NCBI GenBank assembly: GCA_016215025.1
Contig: JACRMI010000191.1
Span: 186,001-250,000, forward strand
Source of the DNA: Chloroflexota bacterium
GTDB taxonomy: Bacteria > Chloroflexota > Anaerolineae > UBA4142
Direction of reading: 5' to 3'
DNA length: 64,000 nt
Shown here: in pieces, positions 46,822 through 55,583 of the stretch
How the letters are laid out: each line of letters opens with the position of its first letter
Position numbering within the stretch: the first letter of the stretch is position 1
The notes under the pieces: model-generated
The model's database searches: none
Seen by the model: the letters and a program-made list of their open reading frames with translations, nothing else
What the model was told of the DNA's origin: nothing
Position numbers and translations under genes: made by a program

Positions 46822-47331
46822 TTAGCTTACCGTCAGTGTCACCGTAACATTCAAGGTGTCGCCGTTCACCACGCTCCGATTGCCTTCGGCGAACGCCGCA
46901 CCGCCGTAAAGCGTCCCGGTTGATCCACCCTTGGTCGAGACAGTGACGATGAACGCACCGCCAATGCTCGCCGTTCCGGTGATCGAAAAAACGGCTTTAG
47001 ATGCGGAGTTGTCTACGCTACCGGCGGACGGCGTGCCCAGTGTCAGAGCAGGGCGCGTCGCTTGCGAATAATCCGCACTGTTTTCGGTCCAACCGGCATG
47101 ACTCGCCATCGTATCGCCTGCGGCGAATGTGGGAGTTGCGCCAGTCAGCCCCACGTACCACGCGGCAGTGTACGCCGACCCTTTGAAATACTTGTCTAGC
47201 ACATCATTCTTGCCGCCGGTCATAACCAGGTTGTCAAACTCATCGCGCCATTTGAGTTTGCCGTTTTTGTCAAAGCACTCGACGACCCAATGATTCTCAA
47301 GTTTGACTTTCAACCCTTCTACTGTGTTCAT
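46822..47331 (-). CDS. Phage tail protein (small, beta-rich)
   Basis: A 169-residue protein: EGLKVKLENHWVVECFDKNG, KLKWRDEFDNLVMTGGKNDVL, AWYVGLTGATPTFAAGDTMASHAGWTE, then KAVFSITGTASIGGAFIVTV and TLTVS. The VxLTGATP and TAxGDTMASHxGW motifs are common in siphophage tail-fibre-associated proteins. It adjoins the long repeat protein with only one base between them, suggesting joint expression. Confidence 0.75.
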   Translation of the reverse strand: MNTVEGLKVKLENHWVVECFDKNGKLKWRDEFDNLVMTGGKNDVLDKYFKGSAYTAAWYVGLTGATPTFAAGDTMASHAGWTENSADYSQATRPALTLGTPSAGSVDNSASKAVFSITGTASIGGAFIVTVSTKGGSTGTLYGGAAFAEGNRSVVNGDTLNVTVTLTVS

Positions 47332-49284
47332 TCATGCCTCCGTGATGCGGTTCTCTGCCGCAAGGATAGAAATACGTGTCTCGGATCCGATGGACGACGT
47401 TCTATTCTCTGCCGCAACGACGTGCGTGCGATTCTCAAGTTCAACTGATACGATGCGAGCTTCGAGTGACACCGTAACCATTCGACTGTCTGGCGTTGTG
47501 ATATTGACAGTTAGAACCGTTGCCCCACTGGTCAGCCCTGCTGCGAGCGACACGATCAACGAAGACAGCAGAGTTGCCGTACTTTGCGCCACGAGTGACT
47601 GGGATACCGCTAGATCGATCCCCGCTTGCGCTGCTATCCAAGTCGATAGGTGCATAGCGACGGATTGTGCAAGCCCAAGTGAATTGACAGCGACCAATTG
47701 CCCACTCGCGGTTTTCGCAAGAGTGAGGTCAAGCGATACACTCGCATCGATGACATTTCCGCTTTGAGCGGTCGCCTGAATCGCAGCGGTGATGGCGATC
47801 TCTGCCGAACCAACGACAACCAACTGACTCGTGATCGACAACGCAGCAAGTTGCGAAAGCGTGAGCGATCCGAAACCGTTTAGCAAGCCACTGCCAGTCA
47901 TGCCAGCGATCTGCTCAAGCGTTAAAGCGCTGATCCCATTCAATATGCCAGAACTTACGACGTTGAGCGTCGATGTGAGTTCCGTCGCTCCAACGCCGTC
48001 GATCATCGCGCCTTGCGCCAACCCAACAATCTGCTCGAGCGTCAACCCGCCAATGGAATCGAGTAACCCGCTGTTGGCAAGCGTCGCCGTTTGTTCGAGT
48101 GTCAAGCTAGCAAGTCGGCTCAAGTTGCCATTCGTCGACAAGCCAGCCGTTGTGTTCAGCGATACTCCATTTATCGCGTCAAGCTGTCCGTTCTGTCCTA
48201 ACTCAATGATCTGCGCAAGCGTGAGTGTGCCAATCGCATCCAGCAAACTACTGTGTACAAGCCCAGCCGTTTGCGCAATCGTCAAGCTGGCGAGTGCGCT
48301 CCAATTGCAATTAGCCGCGATGATTGCAGAAACGTCGAGCGACGCATTGCCAACGGAATCAAGTTGTCCGTTATTTCCAAGTCCTGCGACTTGGGAGAGC
48401 GTCAGTCCACCGATAAGGTCAGCAACGCCACTGTTGATGAGCGCGACCGTTTGAGCCAGTGTGAGTCCGGCGAGCGCGCTCCAATTACTGCCTTCTGACA
48501 TGCCTGCGGTCGCCGCGATAGACATTCCGCCTGCGGCATTCAGTAATCCACTGTCAGATGTTGCGAGTGACGCTGATACAGTGACGCTGTTGTCGTAGGC
48601 AGTTCCACTCGTTACCACTACGCATAAGCCTGCGCCATTGCTCCATCCCACCGGCGGCGGGTCTTCATCGGTCAAGGTCCCGCCTGCTGTCAAGTCTTTG
48701 CCATTGCCAGAGTAATCTAGCAATCGCTGGCTTGCACCATAAAACATCGGATAAAATGCGTGCAGGTTCAATGTGCGCGACGGCAGGGCGCTATTCATCT
48801 CTTGTAAAAGTTCAGCCTCGGTCAACGCTGCATCATAAACTTTGATGTGCGCCAAGCGACAATTCATCAATTCCGAATAAGAATCATTGCCAAGATTAAA
48901 AACCACAGGTGTAAAACTTGCATTCAATGTGGTTGAAACTTTATTGAATGTCCCTGCGCCGTTGTATGCCCAATAGCCGTTGCCTTGGTTCGCGCCGGTG
49001 CCAGAGCAGGTCAGCGCAAAGAAAAACCAAGCGCCTGTCGATGGAGAAGACGCAAATGCGGCACCGCCACTCGCTGTTGAAATCTCTAGCACATCCGAGT
49101 TAGTTGCACCGATCAACAGCCAAGCTGCTGAGTTTGTTAGCTTATCCTCCAATCCTGCGAAATATTGCCAGGCACCAGCGTAGGAGACGAGATAGCACCA
49201 GCCGCAGACAGTGAAACTTGTCACTGCGGGTAGTGATGCTGTTCGACGTGCGTAATCCCCACTGGCATCAAAACGAATTGCCAT
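47332..49284 (-). CDS. LamG-like adhesin with about 24-residue repeats
   Basis: A 650-residue protein. The first about 215 residues are a LamG/concanavalin-like domain (SFTVCGWCYLVSYAGAWQYF, DVLEISTASGG, CRLAHIKVYDAALTEAEL). From about 230 to 540 it consists of repeats of about 24 residues with the pattern SGLLDxIGGLTLxQxxxL, such as LTIAQTAGLVHSSLLDAIGT and LTLEQIVGLAQGAMIDGVGA. The end (about 540-650) is beta-rich. It probably forms an elongated tail fibre that binds a carbohydrate or protein receptor; the repeat type was not matched to a known family. Confidence 0.78.
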   Translation of the reverse strand: MAIRFDASGDYARRTASLPAVTSFTVCGWCYLVSYAGAWQYFAGLEDKLTNSAAWLLIGATNSDVLEISTASGGAAFASSPSTGAWFFFALTCSGTGANQGNGYWAYNGAGTFNKVSTTLNASFTPVVFNLGNDSYSELMNCRLAHIKVYDAALTEAELLQEMNSALPSRTLNLHAFYPMFYGASQRLLDYSGNGKDLTAGGTLTDEDPPPVGWSNGAGLCVVVTSGTAYDNSVTVSASLATSDSGLLNAAGGMSIAATAGMSEGSNWSALAGLTLAQTVALINSGVADLIGGLTLSQVAGLGNNGQLDSVGNASLDVSAIIAANCNWSALASLTIAQTAGLVHSSLLDAIGTLTLAQIIELGQNGQLDAINGVSLNTTAGLSTNGNLSRLASLTLEQTATLANSGLLDSIGGLTLEQIVGLAQGAMIDGVGATELTSTLNVVSSGILNGISALTLEQIAGMTGSGLLNGFGSLTLSQLAALSITSQLVVVGSAEIAITAAIQATAQSGNVIDASVSLDLTLAKTASGQLVAVNSLGLAQSVAMHLSTWIAAQAGIDLAVSQSLVAQSTATLLSSLIVSLAAGLTSGATVLTVNITTPDSRMVTVSLEARIVSVELENRTHVVAAENRTSSIGSETRISILAAENRITEA

Positions 49285-49289
49285 ATTGC

Positions 49290-49790
49290 CTAGCTGTAGC
49301 TCAACGTTGCCATGACCAGAATTGCGTCTCCGGTCATGTCGTCAGTTGCGTTGGTGCCGTTCGCATCGCGTGCGATCCGTAAATGCACGATGTCATCCGC
49401 TGCCAGCGAATCGAGATTAGAAATCGTGATCGTTGCTTTGTGCAATCGCTGTCCTGTCGTTCCTAGATGCGCGTCTGACACATAGTTCAATGTCGCCAAT
49501 CCATCGGTCTCAATGTCTTGCGTGTCGGTGTCTGGTGTGATCGCGGATATTTGCGCCTCCCAAACCACATTTGCACTTGAGGCAGTGTCGGCGTACCAAA
49601 ATATATCGAGCGTCAAGTTGCCTGACGTATAGTTGATTGCCTTGAATTTCCAGAACGCACTCTCATCAGTTGCGGCGTCAAATGCTAGTCCGCTCACCGG
49701 AAAACTCGATCCACTGTTTTTCAGATATTGCGGGAACGCCGAGCCAAGAAACTGTGCTGATTCTGGAAGTAACTGAATGGTTGTTGTCAT
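49290..49790 (-). CDS. Phage tail fibre-associated protein
   Basis: A 166-residue protein of mostly beta structure: TIQLLPESAQFLGSAFPQYL, DATDESAFWKFKAINYTSGN, LTLDIFWYADTASSANVVW, ATLNYVSDAHLGTTGQRLHKATITIS, and DDIVHLRIARDANGTNATDD. The ESAFWKFxAxNYxSGxLTLDIxW motif recurs in uncharacterised siphophage proteins near tail fibres. It ends 5 nt before the LamG-like gene. Confidence 0.72.
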   Translation of the reverse strand: MTTTIQLLPESAQFLGSAFPQYLKNSGSSFPVSGLAFDAATDESAFWKFKAINYTSGNLTLDIFWYADTASSANVVWEAQISAITPDTDTQDIETDGLATLNYVSDAHLGTTGQRLHKATITISNLDSLAADDIVHLRIARDANGTNATDDMTGDAILVMATLSYS

Positions 49791-49830
49791 TGACTTTGAC
49801 CTTATTCAAAATCCGAGTCACCAAAGTACT

Positions 49831-50262
49831 TTAATTGCTATCGATCAAGTCAGGCACAGGTACAGTGTTGTCGTTCACTGTGAATGCAACGTCGGCGTAA
49901 TAAATGCCGTCTTTGTCCCACTTGCCGCTCTCGGCGTCGAATCGCAGTTCGTCAAAGTACACGCCAGTGCTGTAGATTGCCGTCGGTGTGTTCGTCCCTG
50001 TGTTTGGCGAAAACAAAATGCCCTCTTGATCGATGAAGGTATGCAGGTTCTTTGGCGGTGTCGATTCCTTGTTCCATTTGCGCAGCGCGATCAATTGAGC
50101 ATAGGTGCAGAGCAATTGCATCTCGTAAGTGATCCCGCAATAGCCGGTCTCGGTGCGCGTTGGTTTTCCGTTCACCGCGCGTGCCGTCGAGCGCATCGGC
50201 GTCGGATTTACTTTGTACGTGCCTTTGATGACCTGAAATTGAATGCCATTGATCGTGACCAT
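49831..50262 (-). CDS. Phage distal tail-type protein
   Basis: A 143-residue protein: VTINGIQFQVIKGTYKVNPTPMRST, ETGYCGITYEMQLLCTYAQLI, GVYFDELRFDAESGKWDKD and YADVAFTVNDNTVPV. Small beta-rich proteins placed between the tape measure and the tail-tip genes normally form the distal tail or baseplate hub. The start codon overlaps none of its neighbours: 1 nt separates it from the tape measure stop. Family level only. Confidence 0.7.
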   Translation of the reverse strand: MVTINGIQFQVIKGTYKVNPTPMRSTARAVNGKPTRTETGYCGITYEMQLLCTYAQLIALRKWNKESTPPKNLHTFIDQEGILFSPNTGTNTPTAIYSTGVYFDELRFDAESGKWDKDGIYYADVAFTVNDNTVPVPDLIDSN

Positions 50263-50263
50263 G

Positions 50264-52549
50264 CTATCGTCCTCGCTCGCGATACAGAATGCGGCGCATG
50301 GCTCGGTCTAACCTGGCTTCGTCGTCACCGTAGACGTTGACGTACGCATAGGTCGTGCGCGCCCCACCACCAGCGTCGGGATAGATGCGACCGCTCACGC
50401 TCGGCATGAAAATTTCAGGGCGTCGCTCGCCGACCACGACAGGTTGATAGGCGGCAACGGGACCACCTAAAGCGCGCCCAGGGAGAGCAGGAAACTTGAG
50501 ACCGCCGGATGTAAGGAAACTGAGTAACGATGCGGGGTTAAGAGCCGCCGCTGCCACGCCCAATCCGCCACTCACTGCGTTTTCAATTGCATCACCAAGC
50601 TCTTTTTTCATTTCCTCGCCGGTGATTGCTTTGATTATCGCGTCGATTAAGCCGCGCACGAACGAGCCGCCTAGGTCGCCAAACAGTTTGGGTGATTCGG
50701 ATAAGAATGTCCAGCCGGTCGTTAGCAACGCCTTGAGCACGTCGCCGATCAGTTCTTTGTTCTCGAAGATGCCCTTTATGCCGTCGACTAGAGCAGTGCC
50801 AACAGTTTTGCCGATCTCTTTCATCTTGGTTTGATTCTCTGGAACATCTGCCCACGACTTGATTTGAGTCGTCAGCCCATCCAAGAGACCGGGAAGCCGC
50901 TTGATTACGCCATTCTCCCCGTTGAGCCAACCCAGGAATTGATCGACAAGTTTCGACCAATCGCCGGTCTTGATGGCATCGCCGACCATCTGCAATTTCG
51001 GCAAAAGCCAATCAAGAAATTGCTTTATGCCTGCTTGAATGCCCGGCATGTTTTCTCTTGCCCACTGCGTCCCATTGTTGATGAGTTGCGAGAGGATCGG
51101 AAAGACCTCGCGTCCAATGGTCATCCAAAAACCTTGCGCGGCTAAACCCAAGGTGTTAAGCGCAAATCCAAAATCTTCGGCAGCTTGCGCATCTTCGGTC
51201 GAAACGATCAAACCGAACGCTTCGGCATCTTTCTGCGCAGCTTTGAGTCCTTCGCTTCCCAGCCGCAAGAATTCCATAAACTTGGTGCCGCTGCGACCGA
51301 AGAGTTGCATGGCAATCGCGCTCGCTTCGGGTCCTGCGGGAAACTTTTTGAACGCATCCATGATCTGCGGCAAAAGTTCGTTGATCGGACGAATGTTGCC
51401 TTGCGCGTCGAGCGCATTGATGCCTAATCGCTTGAGTGCCTTTGCCATTGGATTTGATTCTTCAGCTTTGGCAAGCGCCTTGCTCAGCTTCTCAGCTTCT
51501 CTGGCATACCGATCATTTTCCTTCTGCTGATTTCTCTCGTATGCCTTCTCTTGCTTTTCGAGCATCTTTTCGACGGCTTCGACTTGCTTCTGCGCAGCTT
51601 TCTCCGCCGCATCGATCTGACGTTGAGCCGCATCCTTTTCCAACTGGACGCGATACGCGTACTCTTCCTGCGACTCTTTCTTTTTGTCGGCGAGTTCTTG
51701 GGCGCGTTCCCTGCGTCGCTCTTCGACCTGCGCCAAACGTTCGCGCGCTTGCGCGATGATTTCCTTCTTGCGCTCGGCGGCTTCTTCGAGGATCTCGGCG
51801 CGTTGTTCAGCGGTTTTTGCCGACTTGAGTCGTTTGTTGGTGTCCTTGGTCAGATTGGCAAGCGATTTGTTCCGCTCTCGGTTGATCGATTGCGATTCAC
51901 GCGCGGCATCGCGCTCGATCTGCGCTTGCTCTTTGGCAAAGTTTTTTATTTCTTTATTGCGCTCGCGTTCCATCTGAGATAGTCGTCGTCCCAGGTCTTC
52001 ATTGACTTTTTCAACACTATCGGCAAGGGATTCTTGAATCTCAATCGTACGTTCGGCGGCATCGGTCTGGACTTGCATCCAATCCGCCAGCATCAGTCCC
52101 AGCGTCTCGTTGTGCTGTTCGAGCATGTCTTGCGCGGCAGATTTGTACTGCGCGAGCGCCTGCTGGGATGCGGTGCGCGACGCATCGAGATTGCGGATAA
52201 AGATGTTGATACCGCCCGCGCCCTCTTCGGTCGAAAGCCCGACCGTATTCATCGCCGTTGCAAAGACCGATGCTTGCTCACCTGAAATGCCGAGCAACTC
52301 ATTCAGCGATTTGACCTGACCGCTCCAGCTCAGCAGCGCATCGACGCCGATCTTTGCCGCACCAATCGCTCCGCCGGCAATCGCCGCAATGCCGCCAACG
52401 ATCAGCAACATCTTTTCATCGACAATGCCCTTCATGATGCCGAGATGGTCTTCGACTATTCTTTTCGCATCGTTCATCGATGCGCCAAGAGAATCGGTGT
52501 CGCCCGTAAGATCAAGTACGGCGGCTCCGAGTGCGCTTTCAGAACCCAT
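50264..52549 (-). CDS. Tail tape measure protein
   Basis: A 761-residue protein. A hydrophobic stretch near residues 48-72 (MLLIVGGIAAIAGGAIGAAK) is followed by a charged coiled coil of about 200 residues rich in Glu, Lys, Arg and Ala (RAQELADKKKESQEEYAYRV and neighbours). Then comes GLAAQGFWMTIGREVFPILSQL and a Gly/Ala-rich C-terminus. This is the typical tape measure architecture, setting tail length. At about 761 residues the tail would be of moderate length. It follows the two tail-chaperone reading frames. Confidence 0.9.
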   Translation of the reverse strand: MGSESALGAAVLDLTGDTDSLGASMNDAKRIVEDHLGIMKGIVDEKMLLIVGGIAAIAGGAIGAAKIGVDALLSWSGQVKSLNELLGISGEQASVFATAMNTVGLSTEEGAGGINIFIRNLDASRTASQQALAQYKSAAQDMLEQHNETLGLMLADWMQVQTDAAERTIEIQESLADSVEKVNEDLGRRLSQMERERNKEIKNFAKEQAQIERDAARESQSINRERNKSLANLTKDTNKRLKSAKTAEQRAEILEEAAERKKEIIAQARERLAQVEERRRERAQELADKKKESQEEYAYRVQLEKDAAQRQIDAAEKAAQKQVEAVEKMLEKQEKAYERNQQKENDRYAREAEKLSKALAKAEESNPMAKALKRLGINALDAQGNIRPINELLPQIMDAFKKFPAGPEASAIAMQLFGRSGTKFMEFLRLGSEGLKAAQKDAEAFGLIVSTEDAQAAEDFGFALNTLGLAAQGFWMTIGREVFPILSQLINNGTQWARENMPGIQAGIKQFLDWLLPKLQMVGDAIKTGDWSKLVDQFLGWLNGENGVIKRLPGLLDGLTTQIKSWADVPENQTKMKEIGKTVGTALVDGIKGIFENKELIGDVLKALLTTGWTFLSESPKLFGDLGGSFVRGLIDAIIKAITGEEMKKELGDAIENAVSGGLGVAAAALNPASLLSFLTSGGLKFPALPGRALGGPVAAYQPVVVGERRPEIFMPSVSGRIYPDAGGGARTTYAYVNVYGDDEARLDRAMRRILYRERGR

Positions 52550-52560
52550 GAATTACCTTT

Positions 52561-52809
52561 TCAGTTCTTGGATGGTTCGTTGAAACTGACATACTGAATG
52601 CCCATCAGAGCCAGTTGTGCCGGGCTAGGTCCAGCCGTTGGAACGATAGATGTATCGCCGTACGCTTCTTCTGCCCAGCGCTCAATCGCCGCGTGAGCAT
52701 CGCCCGATTTGAGATACGGCAAACTGACGAGTTCCGAGAGCGACAGCCGCAATTCGGCTTGCATCGTCGGTATTTGATCGGCATATGCCTGGATCGCGGG
52801 AAAGGGCAT
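52561..52809 (-). CDS. Tail assembly chaperone, gpT-like part (made by -1 frameshift)
   Basis: The frame shown (82 codons from ATG 52809) is in phase -1 relative to the gpG-like gene. That frame is open from the slippery site at 52887-52893 through to 52561. The joined product would read GTKKK, then EEPTNWGRLFARL..YWYHLDFDAIARMPFPAIQ, which matches the usual gpT start (YWxHLxPxxxxxMP type). Hence the ATG at 52809 is probably not the real start. The protein should assist tape measure and tail assembly. It lies 12 nt before the tape measure gene. Confidence 0.85.
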   Translation of the reverse strand: MPFPAIQAYADQIPTMQAELRLSLSELVSLPYLKSGDAHAAIERWAEEAYGDTSIVPTAGPSPAQLALMGIQYVSFNEPSKN

Positions 52810-52847
52810 CCGCGCGATGGCATCAAAGTCCAGATGATACCAATAGC

Positions 52848-53267
52848 TTAACCGTGCGAAGAGGCGACCCCAGTTCGTCGGCTCCTCTTTTTTTTTGTGC
52901 CCTGAGCGTTAGCGTCTTTAGCGGATGGTTTATCAGCCGTCTCCTTGTTGTACAGGTCGATGGCTTTCAATTTGAGATTGAACGGGAGTGTCGCAATATC
53001 ACTTTCAGGGCATAGAACCAAAAGCATTTTGTCGACAAGTTGCTCGAATAACTCTGCAACTTTTTCGTCGCTGAGGTTGGCTTTGCTTTTCCCCTCTAAT
53101 TTCAATGCTGTTCGACGATACTCCGCTATCAATTTCGCGTACTTGAAATCTTGAAGCGGGGAAAAAGAAGCGGGACGCGTGAGTTCGTATACTTTGTCGT
53201 CGTAACTTACGCGGACTGGCTCGCTTCCACCCATCAATTCGTTGAGATTGTAAATCTTGTCGCTCAT
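52848..53267 (-). CDS. Tail assembly chaperone, gpG-like
   Basis: A 139-residue acidic-then-basic protein: MSDKIYNLNELMGGSEPVRV, VYELTRPASFSPLQDFKYAKLI, FEQLVDKMLLVLCPESDIA and then a Lys/Arg-rich tail after GTKKKRSRRTG. Position between the major tail protein and tape measure is that of siphophage gpG. Its 3' part contains nine A residues with the heptamer A AAA AAG; a -1 slip there would fuse it to the gpT-like frame, while most ribosomes would stop at TAA 52848-52850. The slip site was read from sequence and not tested. Confidence 0.88.
   Translation of the reverse strand: MSDKIYNLNELMGGSEPVRVSYDDKVYELTRPASFSPLQDFKYAKLIAEYRRTALKLEGKSKANLSDEKVAELFEQLVDKMLLVLCPESDIATLPFNLKLKAIDLYNKETADKPSAKDANAQGTKKKRSRRTGVASSHG
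52887..52893 (-). other. -1 programmed frameshift slippery site (A AAA AAG)
   Basis: The run of nine A (52888-52896) followed by G gives the classical heptamer in the gpG frame (codons ACA AAA AAA AAG AGG). The -1 frame then continues without stop to the end of the gpT-like frame at 52561. Confidence 0.88.
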
Positions 53268-53293
53268 CGTTCAATCCTCTCCTGAATCAAACC

Positions 53294-53878
53294 TTAAAAC
53301 GCCGCGGCGTCTTGGGCGATCAAGCGACCGAATTTCGCTGTTGCGGTTGCCGCATTCGGATCGACGAGCGCATGGAACTCGACGGGAATCTGCGCGTTAT
53401 CGCCTTTCTTGAACGCCATACCCGTCGCACCGGCGAAATAGCCGACCGGCAATTCGTATTGCGCGGGATATGTCGTACCGTACGGTGACAAGGTTTCACC
53501 ACGGAAGAGGAACGCATAGCGGGACACGCGCCCGACGCCTTTGTACATCGGAATCTCGCGCGTACCGATCGTACCTGCGCCTGGCGCTGTGTCGGTGACC
53601 GTTTGACCCAGCACCTTTGCCAAATTTTCGAGTGTGCCTTCGGCGAGTTTGGTCTTGAGCACCAATTGCTCCTTGGTGATGACGGCTTCAACCGGACCGG
53701 ACTCGCTGTCGACTTCGATTTCCTTGATCTCGCGTTCGGGTGTCAGCTCGAGACCATCCTGCATTACGCCCAGGTCAGTCCACGATGCACCGGGCGTCGC
53801 GGTTAGGGCAGGGAACGCCGTTCCGACCGCCGCAACGTAAACCTTGCCCGTACCAATCAATAGTGTAGTTGGATCCAT
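53294..53878 (-). CDS. Major tail (tube) protein
   Basis: A 194-residue protein: MDPTTLLIGTGKVYVAAVG, GASWTDLGVMQDGLELTPEREIKEIEVDSE, VITKEQLVLKTKLAEGTLENL, and GTTYPAQYELPVGYFAG, PVEFHALVD. The IEVDxxxGPVE pattern and GKVYVA opening are those of siphophage tail tube proteins. It is placed directly before the chaperones and tape measure and after connector genes. The beta-barrel tube subunit should polymerise around the tape measure. Confidence 0.85.
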   Translation of the reverse strand: MDPTTLLIGTGKVYVAAVGTAFPALTATPGASWTDLGVMQDGLELTPEREIKEIEVDSESGPVEAVITKEQLVLKTKLAEGTLENLAKVLGQTVTDTAPGAGTIGTREIPMYKGVGRVSRYAFLFRGETLSPYGTTYPAQYELPVGYFAGATGMAFKKGDNAQIPVEFHALVDPNAATATAKFGRLIAQDAAAF

Positions 53879-53890
53879 TTGAAATCCTCC

Positions 53891-54310
53891 TTAAGATGGG
53901 TTCGGTGACGTTTCGGATACGTCAGCCGCAAAGAGACACAAAACAAAATCCGCACCAAGTTCGGGATCGTATAAAAACGTTGGACCGCCTGCCTGATTGA
54001 GAAAATACAAGATGGCATCTCCACTGCTGGTAGATACCACTGCGCGTTTGCTCGCGCGTGCCAAGTCGGCTACTTGTCGCCAGATTGCCATTGCCCCATT
54101 ATGCGACGCGGCATGACAGCGAATGTCTACGCCGATGCGCTGGTGCGGAACATCGATGTCAGGCGTTCCACCATCAGGTCGAATCAAGATGCAAGGAGCG
54201 TCTGGCAGCCAATCGGATTGCCATTTGGTCGCGATGCGGTTGCTGATCATTTGCATCAGCACGGTATCGCGCTTGAGATAGTTGATGACAGTTTCGAGTG
54301 GATCGATCAT
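53891..54310 (-). CDS. Tail completion/terminator-like protein
   Basis: A 139-residue protein: MIDPLETVINYLKRDTVLMQM, CILIRPDGGTPDIDVPHQRIGVDIRCHA, AIWRQVADLARASKR, FLNQAGGPTFLYDPELGADFVL. The order of helix, beta sheet and the RIGVDIRC strand resembles gpU/DUF3168-type tail terminator proteins that close the tail. It overlaps none of its neighbours and sits between gp10-like and tail tube genes. Confidence 0.75.
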   Translation of the reverse strand: MIDPLETVINYLKRDTVLMQMISNRIATKWQSDWLPDAPCILIRPDGGTPDIDVPHQRIGVDIRCHAASHNGAMAIWRQVADLARASKRAVVSTSSGDAILYFLNQAGGPTFLYDPELGADFVLCLFAADVSETSPNPS

Positions 54311-54313
54311 CGA

Positions 54314-54808
54314 TTATTTCTTCTTTGACTTTTTGAATACGCGCTCGACCCGACGTTTTAGAAAATCTCTGAGCATCGGCTTAGTCTTGGCAAGTCCATT
54401 TCGCAGATAACGATAACCCGCAAAACCTTGTCCACCCATTTCGACCCAGAGGGCGTACACCATACCTGACCCTACTTGCAAAAGCAGCTTGCCATTCCGA
54501 CCAAGTGCGCTCACGCGCTTGCCGCCACGCTCTGGGGCACCGGCGGTGAACTGACCCTTTGTATTCCGCCCACCGCCCTTCGGTTCAACATTATCCCCAG
54601 ACCAGTTGTAACCATCTTGCGCGATATGAATCGAGCGCCTGAGCGTACCGGTGACAACACCATGTCCTTTGTAGAGTTCAGCCTTGGCATTCTTTTCGAC
54701 GGTGAGCGCGAAATCGACAAAACCCTCGGCGACCGCTTCGGTAAATTTTTTCTGAACCTCGGGACCTTTCCAATCGAGCTTGTATCCTTTGCCCCTGCGC
54801 TTGGTCAT
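54314..54808 (-). CDS. HK97 gp10-like head-tail connector
   Basis: A 164-residue basic protein: MTKRRGKGYKLDWKGPEVQK, KFTEAVAEGFVDFALTVEKNAKAEL, GTLRRSIHIAQDG, GSGMVYALWVEMGGQGFAGYRYLRNGLAK. These are the helix, loop and YAxxxExG patterns of gp10/HK97-type tail-completion proteins (Phage-tail-NK/minor tail). Basic N- and C-termini (RVFKKSKKK) fit DNA or portal contact. Ordering with its neighbours supports the assignment. Confidence 0.82.
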   Translation of the reverse strand: MTKRRGKGYKLDWKGPEVQKKFTEAVAEGFVDFALTVEKNAKAELYKGHGVVTGTLRRSIHIAQDGYNWSGDNVEPKGGGRNTKGQFTAGAPERGGKRVSALGRNGKLLLQVGSGMVYALWVEMGGQGFAGYRYLRNGLAKTKPMLRDFLKRRVERVFKKSKKK

Positions 54809-54817
54809 TTCACTTCG

Positions 54818-55165
54818 CTAACCGATCTCGCTTAGCGCAACGGACTTGTGATGCACCGTACTCGCATTCTGACGATTGAGCACTGCCGAGATCGAAAAGT
54901 TACGCGTCACGTCATCTATTTCTATCGCGATGCGGTCACTTTCGCGCACATCGGTGTCGCCCTCCACCAGCAAGGTAAACGTCGTCGCACGCACCATGTC
55001 GGTGCGTTCGTCATTCAAAAACTTTTCTGATTTTTCGATTAAACGGCATGGCACATCGGTCGCAGCGACTGTCCATTGCGAAACCGCCTGACCATATGGA
55101 TCGGCAATGGTGCTGGCGATGCGATTGATCGTGCAACGGTGAATCAGAAAAGTAGCGAATGCCAT
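54818..55165 (-). CDS. Head closure / stopper-like protein
   Basis: A 115-residue protein: MAFATFLIHRCTINRIASTI, QWTVAATDVPCRLIEKSEKF, ATTFTLLVEGDTDVRESDRI and AIEIDDVTRNFSISAVLN. A CTINR start, DVPCRLIEKS turn and beta-strand order resemble head-closure proteins of the SPP1 gp16/HK97 gp9 type. It follows a connector and precedes the gp10-like gene, as in other siphophages. Confidence 0.75.
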   Translation of the reverse strand: MAFATFLIHRCTINRIASTIADPYGQAVSQWTVAATDVPCRLIEKSEKFLNDERTDMVRATTFTLLVEGDTDVRESDRIAIEIDDVTRNFSISAVLNRQNASTVHHKSVALSEIG

Positions 55166-55171
55166 GACCGT

Positions 55172-55507
55172 TTATCCGCGCACGGCTGTAATATCGACAG
55201 TCTGATCGAAATTGAATTTGACTCGCCCGTTCGAATCGTCGTACACGCTCTTAGGGAACGGACCGATCAAGAATTCTTTCGCCGTTGCGACCGACACGGT
55301 TGGATTCGCAATCGCGTTGCTGTCCACTGTGCCAGGCGTGTCGATGGTGACGACGCAGGTGCTGCCCGTCGCATTCTTGACGTGCAGGCGCGTATTGCCA
55401 TCATTCGGCATAAAGTAATTGTTCACGACGACCACTGTTGCTTTGTTCGCGGTCAGATCAACGCCGCTGCGCGATCCCGCTAGAACAGTCAAAACCACAT
55501 CGGACAT
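55172..55507 (-). CDS. Small phage head protein (unknown)
   Basis: A 111-residue protein: MSDVVLTVLAGSRSGVDLTA, VVVNNYFMPNDGNTRLHVKNATGST, TIDTPGTVDSNAIANPTVSV and AKEFLIGPFPKSVYDDSNG. The pattern (a beta-sandwich with GPFPKSVY near the end) matches uncharacterised siphophage proteins found beside major capsid and connector genes and likely to be head decoration or fibre protein. Family not named with confidence. Confidence 0.68.
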   Translation of the reverse strand: MSDVVLTVLAGSRSGVDLTANKATVVVVNNYFMPNDGNTRLHVKNATGSTCVVTIDTPGTVDSNAIANPTVSVATAKEFLIGPFPKSVYDDSNGRVKFNFDQTVDITAVRG

Positions 55508-55583
55508 TTTGGACCCCTTTCAGTAGTCATTGAATCGGCGCACGTCTTCACGGGCACGATTCCATGAGATTAGATACACAGTT

